A program made the position numbers and the translations under genes. Shown piece by piece: positions 44,444 to 56,640 of a DNA stretch of 64,000 nt; the first letter of the stretch is position 1, and the number at the start of each line of letters is the position of its first letter. Origin of the DNA: Adiantum capillus-veneris. Taxonomy: Eukaryota > Streptophyta > Polypodiopsida > Polypodiales > Pteridaceae. The stretch is taken from NCBI GenBank assembly GCA_014529385.2, contig CM043945.1, positions 144,389,741-144,453,740 of the forward strand, read 5' to 3'. The notes beneath the pieces are model-generated. The model ran no database searches. It was not told where the DNA came from and saw nothing but the letters and a program-made list of their open reading frames with translations.

Positions 44444-46739
44444 TTAGTAGCCCCCGGGATCAAACGAGAACTCAATCATTTGTCCCATTGTGAGCATTCC
44501 TTTAAAAAATTTGCACCATCCTCCAGGATCATAGGGAAAATACAAGAATTTCCAATCATTACAGCATAAACATACATTAACCCACAAATCTTCATACAAA
44601 CCGTCTGGATCATATGGCATATAAGTCAATTGGCCAGGATCATGCATATATCTGTCACCTCTTGGGTCAACAGCTAGTCAAAATCCCCTACATCATAGGG
44701 TAACATCAGATTCCATATAGCATCAGGTAGCAGTAGATACTGCCATATCCCTTGTGCAACTAGCTCATCCAATTGTCGATCATCAATCACAGGTAAAAGC
44801 ATTGGCAGTGCACCTTCACTCTCACTAGTATTGGAATCCCAATCATGTATATCTGAATATATCAAGTCTCTGGTAAAATCCTCTTCATTAGGCTCAAAAG
44901 ATGCATCTAAACACAATTCTCTATCTCGTAGAGGCTCAAAATCAAGTAGAGCATCATCCAATAACTGCATAAGTTCATCATCTGATGAATCTAAACAAAC
45001 TGGCTCATGCATGATTCTGGATTGATTGGTATCCTTAGCATCTGTATTTGAGAACCCTTCCAAAGCTTCGTCTAGTAAGAACATAAGGTCTAGGTCCACC
45101 GCTTGAGAAGGTTTCTCAATCCTGTACATCTCAGGTTGCTACACTAAACGAGGATTGTCACATATGACATGCATACTAAATGCATCTACAGTAAACTGCT
45201 CTTAAAGTCTTTCACTCTCAGTCAGGTATCTTTGCACCTCTGTAGCACAAAGTTCGGCATGTACATTGAAAATTTCATCTACTGCCCTGTCTGTATCATC
45301 GCACAATGAAACCAATCATATTCATCAACAAGAGATTTCACTTCACTATGCACCCCCTCTGAATCAACATCATCAAGGTCATGATCATTCTGCCATAGTG
45401 TGAGCCCTGTGTCACAAATTCCTGATAGAGAAGAAGTTTGCTCCCTCTCTAAATCACCATCATCAAATTCGCGAACAGTCTGTCAGATCGGTAGCTCTAG
45501 GTCATAGAAGCGTGTCAAAGGAGTCTGCACCCCCTCTGAATCATCGTAATCACGTTCAATATCACTTTTCCAATTTGGTAGTCGTGCTTCACAAAAGCTT
45601 GTCAATGAAGGAGTCTGCACCCCCTCTGAATCAAGCACATACTCTTGCTTAGCCAAGTCCTCAAAATCTGGTACATCCAAATTCGATAAATCTGGTATAC
45701 CAAAATCCATGGTCCTGCTGCTCTCAACAGTAGCCCTACTTTGACCTATAACATCTATATCATTAATCAACTCTTTGGTAAAACCTGTACCAGTATCTTC
45801 AATCACCTCTATGGTAGAATCTGCACCATAAAAATTTTGCTCTAATTCTGGTTCAGTAGCAAAAGTATCACCTGTAACCGAATCTTCATGCATGTCTACT
45901 TGAATTTGGTTGCACTCATTTACCTGCAAAATTTCTTCTTGAGATTTAGCCACTTCACTATTTTGATCCCCTGATTTCTTTTCTTCATGTACTGCATGCA
46001 TAGGCTCTTTGCAAATTTCATTCTGTGTATCCCGAACTGCATGTGTAGATTCTTTGAAAAATTCACCCTGCGTATCCTCAAGCTATAAAGCCTCACCCTC
46101 AAAGACTTCTACTTCATGCACAACATCTGCAAAACCCAACTTTGCATACACTGCTTCAACTATGTCTTCATCATTAGCCTGTAAAAAAGTAGCATCCTGC
46201 ACAATAAACTCATCAATCACAGCTTCTAACTTTGATCGTACTTTTCCTCGGATATCTGCATAGTTTGGTAGACTTGCACTCTGTTCTTGATAGCTTTCAT
46301 ACTGCTCATAACGTACTTGCACAATAGCTTCTTTGAAATAATCCCAATCATCGTTGCAAGCCTTCGTAACTTCTTGAATCTGCTCCTTCACATCTGAACT
46401 CACTAATTGCTCAAAAGATTTGATCATCAATTCTCTTGGTATCCCTCTTACCTTGGTCTCCAGCTCATAGCACTCTAGGTAGCCCTCTGGATCGTATCCA
46501 TCAAAGAGTCGTCTTTCATCATATACTACATCCAAAGCTTCATCCATTTGATTTTTCTTCTTTACGGTCTCTATTTCAAGCAGAGATCCTTGAACCAATT
46601 GAAGCATCTTTGAAAAATCTGGAACTGTTGACTTATCATCAAAATGGTTCGCACTTAACTCTGTAATCATCTTCATCATCTGCTCTAAATTCTCCATCTG
46701 TACATCCCACCCAAGCTCGTTTTTCATCGGGTTCACCAA
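44444..46739 (-). pseudogene. Gag-like polyprotein of the non-autonomous element, decayed
   Basis: Starts near 46739 (MVNPMKNELGW). The first 220 residues have a Gag-like block: LFDGYDPEGYLECYELE, ELMIKSFEQLVSSDVKEQI, and W..FKEAIVQVRYE. TAG at 46085-46083 and TGA at 45485-45483 interrupt a frame that continues. A frameshift near 45300 leads to the 45129-44674 segment, and another to 44647-44444. The middle is very acidic, with repeats of DSEGVQTP. The end repeats a (Y/F)DP(G/D/E)G motif (YDPDGLYEDLW, YDPGGWCKFF, FDPGGY) that also occurs in the N-terminal block. No zinc knuckle, protease or RT is visible. Confidence 0.65.
45349..45630 (-). repeat. Three internal copies of the polypurine-tract sequence
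   Basis: CACCCCCTCTGAA on the plus strand at about 45351-45363, 45528-45540 and 45618-45630, identical to the core of the true tract at 43854-43866. Here it encodes part of the DSEGV(Q/H) repeat. Confidence 0.85.
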
Positions 46740-46833
46740 AGATCGGGGGATATATGTACGCTACGTGAGCCGGGCAGGTGCCGAGCCTCTGGCTGTGGGA
46801 GGTGTGAAAGAGAGAGAAAAAGAATAACTGATG

Positions 46834-46853
46834 CAACTGACTCTGGCAATCAA
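46834..46853 (-). other. Probable primer binding site
   Basis: Minus-strand TTGATTGCCAGAGTC lies directly after the LTR end. It looks like a degenerate form of the iMet-type TGGTATCAGAGC site. The position is right; the match is weak. Confidence 0.4.
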
Positions 46854-49315
46854 CATAATCATCAATTAATTGATTAATATGTTCGAGTACAACTTAATCT
46901 TTAGCCAAGGTGGGCTGTTAACAACACCGTCACTTGGATCATCTGCTAACTAGGAGTTTAAGCTCCCGCTTAGTAGAATTAACCGGGCCGTTAACGACAC
47001 CGGGATTAACAGAATGATTGATCAAACATTAGTTGATTACAGTGATGGAAATTTCCTCCTGCTTCTTTATCTGCTTCAACTGACCTTAGGTTCTATAAAT
47101 TTTATCTTTCTATGTCGGTCTTTCCCTGCTTCAATAGCACTCAAGAGCTTTCTCTTGCCTACTGCCTCAATTACCAACAATAAGCTACAAATTTGCTTTA
47201 ATTATCTTCAGGCTCTATGTGCCCTTGATGAACGAGTTCGATGGAATTAGCTTATTTTCTTCTTTACTTTTCTCCTGCTCCGCCTTCCTTGCTTCACCAC
47301 TTTCTCCCGCTCCGCCTTCCTTACTTTACCAAGGTTGAAAGCGAGAGAGAAAAACCTTGTCTTTGGGTACCTTTTTCTTTATGCTTGACTTATGCTCGTC
47401 GAGAGAGAGAGAGAGAGAGAGAACAAGCTTTGCTTGCTCCGAGGATGAGAGCGAGAGAGAAGGAGCTCTTTCCTCTTTTGCTGCGAGCCCTCCTCGCCCT
47501 CCTTACCTTTGTTATATCTCCTTGCTTCGAATTAGCTTGCTTCTACCTCGGCCTTGCTCTAAACTTCCCAATTTTCCTTCATGCTCGGCTTGCTCAAGCT
47601 TCTAGTTCGAGCTCGAGAGGGAGAGAGAGAAAATATCTTTGGTCCTTTCCTTCGTTCAAGCTCAAGAGAGAGAGAGAGATCTCTTTGCCCTTCCTTATTT
47701 ACCGTCGAGGGAGAGAAATACCCCCTTTTCCCGTCAATATGAGAGAGAGAGCTTTGCCTCCTTTGTCTTTAGCTCGAGAACTAGAGAGAGAAATAACACC
47801 TCGTTATCAAGCTTCGTATGCTCCGAGGATGAGAGTGAGAGAGAGAGCACAAGCCTTCCTTGCCCAAGCTTCACCTCCTTGCAATCCCCTTTTCATGCCC
47901 TCGTTCCTGCTCCTCGTTAACTCCTCCCTGCAATCCTCACTACCTCCTCCCTGTACCCTTCGTTGATAGCCCTAAAAGAAGTGTCTCCAAAAAAATTGCC
48001 CCCACCACGCAGTCACGGTGCCGTGACTAACGTGGCACGGGAAAAGCGGCTCAGTGACGTGGCAGGTGCGAATTTTTATTGGCGTCGTTCATGGAAAAAT
48101 CGGGCCTAAAAACATGCGCCATGCCAAGCTGAGACTCTTTCTTCCTCGCTGCGAGCTCGTCCGAGCCTCATACAGGTCAGCGCGACCTCCTTTCCCTACG
48201 CGTGCCTCTATTCGCTGCTTGCCCACCATGTCCATGGTTTTTCTTCCCTTTTTATACACTAAAGCCCTTTAGTGGGTAGCCCTTAATTGTTTGCATTGGT
48301 CGGCCTTTATTCAATTGGGAAGACATAATCCTTAAACTCATGGGTGGCCATATTATTTAGCTCCTTATTGGGTGGGCGGTCTTCGTGCACCACATTAGGC
48401 ATACATCTTGCCCAAGCTACATGCACTCAATGCACTCCATGAGTCGTCATTTCGCACAATGAGCTCATCAAGATCTTTTTGTGCTTTCGTAACTAATGGC
48501 ACACATAACCACATTTGGCATGCATATGATGCTTCTGTAAAGGCCCCACTCTGTTACAATATCGGGCAAGGCATTGGTAAGCGTAACTTCTTTCCCTAGT
48601 AGCCCCTGTTGAGCAACCTCATCATGAAATCTGATGCCCGTATCAAGAGACGACCTTAAAAGAGATTCCGCTCAAGCAATTATTGTGCTCTCTGAAGTGC
48701 ATCACTTCCAGCATATATCTCAACCAGAGTATTGTTACCTCGAGCACTTATTCTACTGCATTCAAAACCCTGGCTGCTGCTCAAAATTCCAAAATAGCAC
48801 ACCGATCGAGCGGACCAAGGCGGACTGGTACGAAACCGGTCCCCGATGAATATTTAAGGGCTAATATCTTGACGACCGAAACGCCGATCATTGATATGAA
48901 AAGACCGATGCGCTCCACAAAGTGAGCACTTCAAGTCCATGCATTCATTTCAACTCTGTCCCCTCAGCTGCAGTTTCCCTATCCGGTATAGATCTGCAAT
49001 CGACTTGAACTTTAAACTGCCATAACTTCTTCACCGTAGCTCCAATCGACAAGCCGTAAAGACATGCCGGTAGAGCACTGCAAGCACTGCAGTTTTAGTT
49101 CTTAATATCCCATCTGTGCTCACTTCAAGAATAGTACTTTTTAGCATCATTAAGGCATCAATTGGCCCTTTTAAGCCGCATCTGGCATACATTAATCATT
49201 AAACTTTGCCTATTAACAAGCCCTGATCACTGACCATTAAATGTGTAGGCTTCAAAGAAGCTTAGCTTGCATTTCTCTGCTCTTTTTCTCTTCATGGCAG
49301 CGGAGTTGCATGACG
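46854..49315 (-). repeat. 5' LTR of the gag-only element
   Basis: 2462 bp, homologous to 41303-43851 over its full length. Its (GA)n tract (47400-47422) is about 40 bp shorter than in the twin. Confidence 0.9.
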
Positions 49316-50480
49316 ACGTTTGCCTTGATTGGTGATGGCGTGTTTTCTATATGACTTTCAAATCTATCTAACCCATCTTCCTCCTCTTGATTTTTTGCTT
49401 TGTTAGTTTTCTCTGTGTCCTCTACCTTAATAGACTCGTCAGATGATTCAAGATCATCGACGTGTGGGTGTTTTCATTCTTCTCTTTCCCTTTATTTCAT
49501 CTTGCATTTAAGCTCATTCTGAATCTGTTGCCACATATTGCTGGCAATATTCAAATTTTTCGCTGCCTCTTTTCTTCTTTGTTGTTTGATTCTTTCAAGA
49601 GATTCATCATTCCTGTGTATCAAATGCAAGTCCTCCTCGTCCTCTCTTTTTTAGTATGCGTTCATTCCAAGGATTTTTTTTTCCTCATGCCTTTGTTGGC
49701 GGAGTCTTTCCCTTTGTGCTTGAGCCTCTTCTTTAGTTCTTCATGCTTGTGTAATGGGTGTAGATCTAGTTGATCTTACCTTTACTCGTATTTATTTATT
49801 TGTAAACTCATCTTCTTTTCCTTCCTCTAAAGATTGAAACTCTGAGGTAGTTTCTCCATCCTTTGATATAGCTTCATCTTTTGTGTGGCATATCTGATTC
49901 TGTTTCCTCGCTATCAGATTCATGTTTTTTTGAGCTCTGCCCAGTTTGCTTTGTCTATGATAGTTTTTTTTAGATGGTCCTCCTTCACCGCTCTTTTGGT
50001 TTTATGAATTAGATCCAAATGTGCTTCTGCAGGTGGTAATTCATCAATCATGCCTAAGGCCTGGTAGGCAATCCTAGTCATCATTGGTCTAGCATTCATA
50101 TATGATTTGCTTTTATGACTTCCTTTGATGTTTGCTTCCACTAAATTGTCAAGGATGTAATTTCCAAAGTCGCAGCAACTGACCACCCTTCTTTCTGCCA
50201 GCCCCATTGCCATGACCATTTCCATATGCAAGATTGCTTCCATGTATCATGGTGGATTTTTCACTTTGAAGTGTTGCGATATTAACTGCAGAGGCAGCTC
50301 CTTCTCAAAGTAGATCATATCTTGATAGGTCAATTCGTGTCCCCTCTGCTTCAAAAACGCCTTGTCATTATCTATGGCTTTGGTTTTCCAATAGATTGTG
50401 GGTTTTGTGCTGCAAGTGAAGAACTTTGTTGAGATTTTTGTGGTGATTTTTACTTTGATGGTAGCCCCATCTTGCTACGT
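49316..50480 (-). pseudogene. Unrecognised conserved-looking ORF, one TGA
   Basis: The minus strand from about 50480 gives FLKQRGHELTYQDMIYFEKE, then a TGA at 50252-50250. In the same frame it then gives MEAILHMEMVMAMGL, SYMNARPMMTRIAYQALGM, DELPPAEAHLDLIH and KRAVKEDHLKK, ending at 49922. A Lys-rich, coiled region with many frameshifts follows to 49330. The middle segment reads like a folded, helical domain, but I cannot assign it. It may be the N-terminal part of a retroelement protein, since gypsy gag follows upstream on the same strand. Confidence 0.45.
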
Positions 50481-50759
50481 TTGTGTTACTCCCCCCTTTC
50501 CATTCTGATTCGTCTCAAATGAAGATACGACATGGTGCATGGGCTCAAGTTATGTGTCTATGCGAGGCCGTGTAATGTGGCCCTATCATGCAAATTGAAG
50601 AGATGCATTGGGTAACAAGATGTTGTGCAAAATTTGGGTCATGAACGGTCTATTCAATGGATTTTGTTGGCGAGGGTGCTTTAAAGCTAGTATGCCTGAA
50701 TAATTTTTTTGGATGAGACGTGCACTTTTTGTGATGTACTGGTAACCTTAGTGAGATTC

Positions 50760-51620
50760 TGGTGCTTGAATGGCTGCATATTACTGGCGAGCACTATGGT
50801 TGTCAATTGCGGCATGTAGAGTTGCTCTTTCTTGGGCTTGTCCTCCTAATATTGGCTCTTCCATAATAATGACATGAGTTTGAGCCATCACTCCTCTTCC
50901 ATGACCTCTTCCTGTGTTCCCTCTTTCACGAAGAATATGTTGGCCTCTACCATTTGGTGCTACAGGAATGGCATTTGCGGTTGTTCCTACGTTTCTTCTA
51001 GGACATTGACTCTTGTAATAACCTAGCTCATTACACTAAAAGAAACGTATATTTGGATGTTGGGATTGAGTTACTGAATTTGATGCTACCACATGGCGAG
51101 GTTGATAAATTTGATTGGCAGGCTGGGGCTCCAATTGTTGGACTTGGCCCTTTGATTTATAAAGTTTCCTCTTCCCTGATTTCTAACAGTTTCTTTAGCC
51201 AGAGGTGTTGCCCTTAAGAGAGCATCCTGGACTGATATGGGTCTCATTGCTTCAAGATGGGTATCCAAAGGTTGATTTAATCCTTGAAAGAACCTAGCTA
51301 CCTGATGCTCAGTGGACATATTTGGGGCATACCTTTGCAATGTTACAAATCTCGAGTAGTACTCTCCTATAAATAAGGATAATTATTTTAGAGCAAAGAA
51401 CTCATTCATTTTAGCGTCTCGATGAGTGGTGGAAGACATCGTGCTATAATTGCTTCTTTAATATCCTCCCAAGACTGGGAAGATCTTGAAACACCCAAGT
51501 CCTTGCAATTCTATTTTCACCATATTTTTGTATTGAGAGTAAGATGAAACATTGCTTTACACGTCAGGTCCCTACAACATTAAAATAGTCCTCCATAGCC
51601 TAAATCCAAGCTTTTGCATC
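50760..51620 (-). pseudogene. Ty3/gypsy gag remnant
   Basis: The minus strand gives AKMNEFFALK, then YYSRFVTLQRYAPNMSTEHQ, VARFFQGLNQPL and DALLRATPLAKE. This is the retrotransposon Gag pattern with its RY.P....E...V..F..GL core. A damaged zinc knuckle CNELGYYKSQC (first two Cys lost) follows near 51000-51036, then an Arg/Gly-rich segment. Stops and indels are frequent. No protease or RT follows on this strand, so the element is truncated. Confidence 0.7.
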
Positions 51621-51639
51621 ACCCTCCATATGGGCTCAT

Positions 51640-52555
51640 TGGCCTTGAATGTGGGTGGTTGGGCTTATTTCATGAGAATGTTTTTCTCTTGTACGGCAAT
51701 GTATAAGGCATCACAATGGTAAGCTTGTAGATGGTTTGATTTAAGACTTGACATAATATCAAATACTTTAAGCTCCCACAACTCAAAACAACATTTTGAA
51801 ATCAATTAAGTTTATTAAATTCAAGATTCCATAACTTTATTTATATTAAGATATGTAGAAAGTTGAGATCTCATCAAGAAGTTGGATGAGCATCTTTTTA
51901 TTCTATCATAATATATACAAAGGTTAGCTTTGCCAAAAAGCTTGATGATTCTCAAAGCCAGATTCCCAGGGACATAGTGGTACAATCGATAGGTATTTGT
52001 GGATAAGTTTTTACAATCTACTATTTCCTGTGAGTAGTAGCTCTTATACACATCTTTGAGAGGTTTGATCTTGTAAGTAGAGATCACTTTGACCACTTGA
52101 TTGAAATCCATTCATTTAAGGTCATGTCAATGCCATCTTGAGCGATAATAGTGTACTCACTCCTAGACCCTAGTAGTACCAAGGAAGTAGTAAAGCTGGA
52201 TAACTCACAACTTTCCCCCCACCAAAGCTTCTTTAGATCAGAGGAGAGGCATCCAAGCTTCCTTGTAGTTGATGTAGAAGATGACACCTTTGCAGTCCCA
52301 TGCAAGTTCCCATCCCCTTTTCATTCTTGTTGATTGAGGAGAGAAATCCTTCATCAAAATCTTCATCATGTTACAACGAAAAGAAATATTTAAAGAGTAA
52401 CAAGCCTCAAATTTCATTATCTCAAAGGTCTTGAACTTGCGATACTCAATTTTAGCATCTTCCTGAAACATCGATGCTCGTAAGTCTCCAATTCATTTTT
52501 TCCAAATTTTCAAACAATAAATGTTTCTAGTTACCCAACCTAGGCTTGGGCCTAG
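51640..52555 (-). other. Leader or degraded 5' part of the gypsy gag; no clear gene
   Basis: Short minus-strand ORFs (52471-52238, 52111-51821) without recognised domains, between the primer site and the gag remnant. Confidence 0.4.
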
Positions 52556-52567
52556 GCTCTAATACCA
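52556..52567 (-). other. Primer binding site (tRNA-iMet type)
   Basis: Minus-strand TGGTATTAGAGC lies two bases after a TGTGATG.../...CATCACA LTR edge at 52570. It marks the 5' end of the minus-strand element whose gag is at 50760-51620. Confidence 0.75.
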
Positions 52568-52569
52568 CA

Positions 52570-55089
52570 TGTGATGTCCCCACCCTGTTAGCATAATCTT
52601 TTGGCAATTCGAGGGTACCTAACAGGTCACTAGGACCTAGTCATTTGAGAAAACAAGGTCAAGAAAGAATTGATTTCCAATGGATGTCTTGAGTCCAAAC
52701 CATTGAAGAGGGTTCCTAGCCTTGTCTACAGGGAAAGCAAGAACTAACACGAGAATTTTATACGTCCCTAACTATCACCTTCCAAAGAGAAAAAATCCAA
52801 ATACCTTTTTTCCATAGCTTTCAAGGGTACGTATGATTGGGACTTCTCAAATTGTGGAATAATGAGTCTCTAATTTTGTTTTTCCTAATAAGAGGGAGTG
52901 GAGAGTTTCTCCACTGATCAAGACCACCCATCCCTGACTGTCAACCTGAGCCAGTCCCCACTTTCCACCTCTGTACTCACACTTTTTCCTTGTCTTCTAG
53001 TTACTACCACATGATTGTTCATACACACAATTAATTCTTAAGGTTCCCATCACAAGTTCGTTAAGACAGCCCTTCAAACATTCAAATCGGCACCGAAACA
53101 ATTTTTCCTAGAAGAAAAACAACACACGGCTCTTCTTCAACCTTAAAATATCCAAACCCCGAGTTTACTTCTCTTGGCGAGAGTTTATTGCTCCCGGTGT
53201 CTTTAGTTTCCCATACAACTAAATTGTCTTGCATTTTGGGCACAAACCCGTAGTGACTAACTTACAATTTTGGCATAAATGCGTAAGTATTATCTTGCAT
53301 TTTGAGCACAAACCCACAAGATGTGTGCACCCATATGCAGTGCTTTAGCGTTCACTCCGCTAAGCCCTCCTAGGATATCCAAAGGAGTTTTGACTATATC
53401 AGTATAGGGTTTTTGAGTGAAAAAGGTTTGAGAGTTTTCTTACTAGGCAAACATTTCTTTCCTACGAGCAAAAAAACTACTTTTGAAACATATAAAAGTA
53501 TATAAAACCACTACAAAGAAAAGTATATAAAACATATGCTGTAATTTGTGATGGTTTTATGATCCATTGAGATTGTTTTTCCTTTTCCTACTCTGTCGTC
53601 TATGCAATGCATGCAAATACTTAACTAAATTAATTCTAACCTTGTCTAATGTAGTAAGACCAATGCCTGGCAAGTTTGGTGGCACGTCCCAAGGAAATTC
53701 TCTTTCCCTTTCAGCTTCTCGACTGCTGCCAAGCTTATTGTGAGTCTTGCTTAGACGGGTCCTTTTTGGGGCCATCTCACCTCTAATAGCTAGCTTGAAA
53801 ATGTGTAAGAACTAATTGTGCAAAAAAATTACTGATAATAAGGTTGATGGAATGTTAATTACATCAATTCTTACACTTCTATTCTATTGATTTATGCTTA
53901 TGGTAGACAAAACTTTAAGTAAGGTCTAAGAGACATACACCCCACATACACATTCAGAACATCCATTTATGCACTAATCACATGATTAATCATATATATT
54001 TTCTTGCAAGAACCATCCATCATTTTAGTTTCACAAAATTCTTGAATGTGATTAGCTTATTCATGCAAGCATCTAGGTTAGATTGATGAAGAATGGTGCA
54101 TGTAGTCAACACAAATGATTATGTAATTAAGCAGGGAGACCTTCATTACTTATAATGTAGAGAAATCACCATCAAATAGGTATTATAATTGTTGATTCCC
54201 AATCATATTGGTAAATAAGAGTATAGCATTTGATAGTAGGGTAGCAATTGGAAATGATTCCAATTGAAGGATAATATGACAGCAATTGGAAGGATTCCAA
54301 TTGAATAAGAGAAGAGATTGATAATAACTTGATTAAACAATAGATTTACACTACCCAAATGTGCTTTGGAGTTATTGATCCCTCAAATCTTTGATGTGGT
54401 AGTCACCAAGATGTTTGCTACAACAACAAAGCTTCCTTCTCCCAAGTGTGTGTCCAAATGAGTAAGAAAAGGCTCCTTTTATAGAGTTTTGGGGTCCCAA
54501 CCTTCCCAAGCTTGCCCATACTTCCCAAGGGATCCCCCTATTTCTATTCTAAGTTGTAAACGTGTCCTAGGATTCATTACTTGCCAATGAAGGTGTCAAG
54601 TGACCATTTCCTAAGTCTTCTATACCAACTTTGGGTGCTACACCTCATGTGACCCATGCTTAGAGCCATTCTTACCAAAAGAGATGGGTCCATGGAAATC
54701 CATGGACATCCATACACATGCACATACATGCCCATGCACATGCATACACATACATACCTTATAATTATAAATTAATTCTAATAACATTAGGATAAGGATT
54801 TAATTGTGCTAGGTGAGCATAGGTTATCAGAATTAAATTCAAAAAGTTACTATTGAAAGACGAGCTTGAGGATGATGACTTAAGGTTTCAGATGCATAAT
54901 TGCTATATTTAGCATTTTTTGGAGCAGATAGCTATTTTTATGGAAATTCAAGACGGGGTAGATTTAGACTAAATAGTCGCCTCCTAGTGGGTACAAGCAC
55001 CTCAAAACTTTCTATTTTTGGACGGAAGAAACGAGAAGTAAAAATTTCATTTTTGAAAATCTTATATCAATATATTCATCATTAACTCA
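52570..55089 (-). repeat. LTR-like region of the minus-strand element, far border unknown
   Basis: Begins TGTGATGTCCCCACC at the primer-site border. No gene is visible throughout. Where the LTR ends could not be decided, because its twin is absent from the window. A stretch at 54700-54760 is rich in CATACA/CATGCACA repeats. Confidence 0.45.
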
Positions 55090-56640
55090 TTAGAGGTGGA
55101 GAAAACTACCAAAACTAGAAACTTTCTAGCTATGACCAAAATGGCCCGATATTTATTCCTTTGTTATGAGAATCCCCTCTACAAGGGTGCAAGAGACCCT
55201 ACAAGAGATGTGATACTTGTGGTGGGGATCATCTCACCCCATGGTGTAACACTCATCCAAAACCACAACGTATTCTAGAGCAACAACCAAATGAATGGAA
55301 ATGTGAAAAAGGCTCATAGAGGCCGCTCAAGCTCTATGCAACCAAAAATATTGAAAATCCATGAGCAAGTAGTGCCTATGCCCAAACACGAGAATGGAAA
55401 CATACTAAAAGAAAATTGTACACATTAGAACCAACCAAAGCGGAGAATGAAAAGCCATTAGATACGAGGGTGGTTGCAAACACAACAAATGATGCCAAAA
55501 CTCAAGAGATTCAGTCAATTCTTGAAGTGGACAAGCCGTGGCCACGATTTTTATGGAAGACGAGTGGAAACCAAAGAGACGATAGTGTCACATTGTAGTT
55601 AGCACCTATCCCAAAGATCTATATGGACCATGAGATTTATCCTGGGGATATAGAGTCATTGTACGGAGATGCAGGGATGGAATTATTTGTGGAGAGTAAA
55701 CCGAAGACTTTAAGGAATGTATCTTCTTTTATAGGGGAACACGAGACAAAATCCAAGGTGCAGGGTGTGCCATCTCAATGGAATCCAATTCTACAGCTGA
55801 CAAACATTAAAAGCCTATACGATCTGATGTCGTCCCCTATAAGATGCACCATTACTCTCGTAGAACTTCTGAAGATCATACCACATTTGTGGGGTCAAAT
55901 GAGAAAAAACTTGAAAAATATGGGGTTGAAAATCCCTTCACATAACAAACTTGCAGATGAGAACATGGGTATGACTCAATCCAAGAAACCAAAGGCAAAG
56001 CCCATGCTAGTGAATAAGGTTCGTGACTATTGCGAAGGAGAAGAAGGGAGCACAACCTTACCACTAGAGTAAAAAGGAGTAAAAACAATAGCCATACTTA
56101 TAGTGGGACTGGAATAGACATTGCTACAAAGGAAATATAGGAGAAGTAGGGAAGACCCGCTCTTAGGAAAACACATAAGAAATTTCAACTAGCAGATGTA
56201 TTTGTAGAGAGAGACCCTTGGGGATGCTTGAAAAAATCATTTAATCCTCTTGTGGAATTGAGTATGAGCACACTTTTTTGGTAGTAGACTTAAAAAAGAG
56301 CAACAATTTTGAGATCATTTTGGGACAACCATTCATGCGTCAAGTCAAAATGATTCAAGATTGGGGCTATGACCACCTCTACTTTTGCGCCATAAGGGTG
56401 TCACAACAAGGGTCAACACAAAGGACCTTAGTTACAAAGACATAAAGCATACCCCAATAGAATATTTTGGTGTAGCTACTGATTTTGAAACACACTTTCC
56501 TACTTGGTTGATGAAGCACTCGCATGTTTGGATGTGCAGAGGATCTGAATACGAAAGCTTGAGAAAGAAAGATTGTATCTTAGAGACTTTTGTAAAAGAT
56601 AAGTACTATGTAAAAGTCCATTTTTAGAGGAGGTTTTGAA
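55090..56640 (+). pseudogene. Gypsy-type gag-protease remnant
   Basis: Near 55209 a knuckle CDTCGGDHLTPWC has spacing CX2CX3HX4C, one residue short of the usual CCHC. An open stretch at 55623-56072 contains VPSQWNPILQL and a Lys-rich end. After several stops, 56270-56375 gives FLVVDLKKSN, IILGQPFMRQ and QDWGY, the C-terminal landmarks of a retropepsin (compare ILGRPWL in the Tat-like element). The frame then continues to 56627 with no RT. The remnant is heavily decayed. Confidence 0.6.

Larger units (their letters stand above)
41303..49315 (-). mobile_element. Gag-only (non-autonomous) LTR retrotransposon with 2.5-kb LTRs
   Basis: Two long direct repeats (41303-43851 and 46854-49315) flank 3.0 kb. 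In minus orientation the primer-site side is at 46853 and the polypurine tract at 43866-43852. The interior encodes one gag-like frame and no protease, RT or integrase. This matches the large non-autonomous class (LARD or TR-GAG). The LTRs differ at many positions and by several indels, so it is older than the Tat-like element. No matching target duplication was found. Confidence 0.85.
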
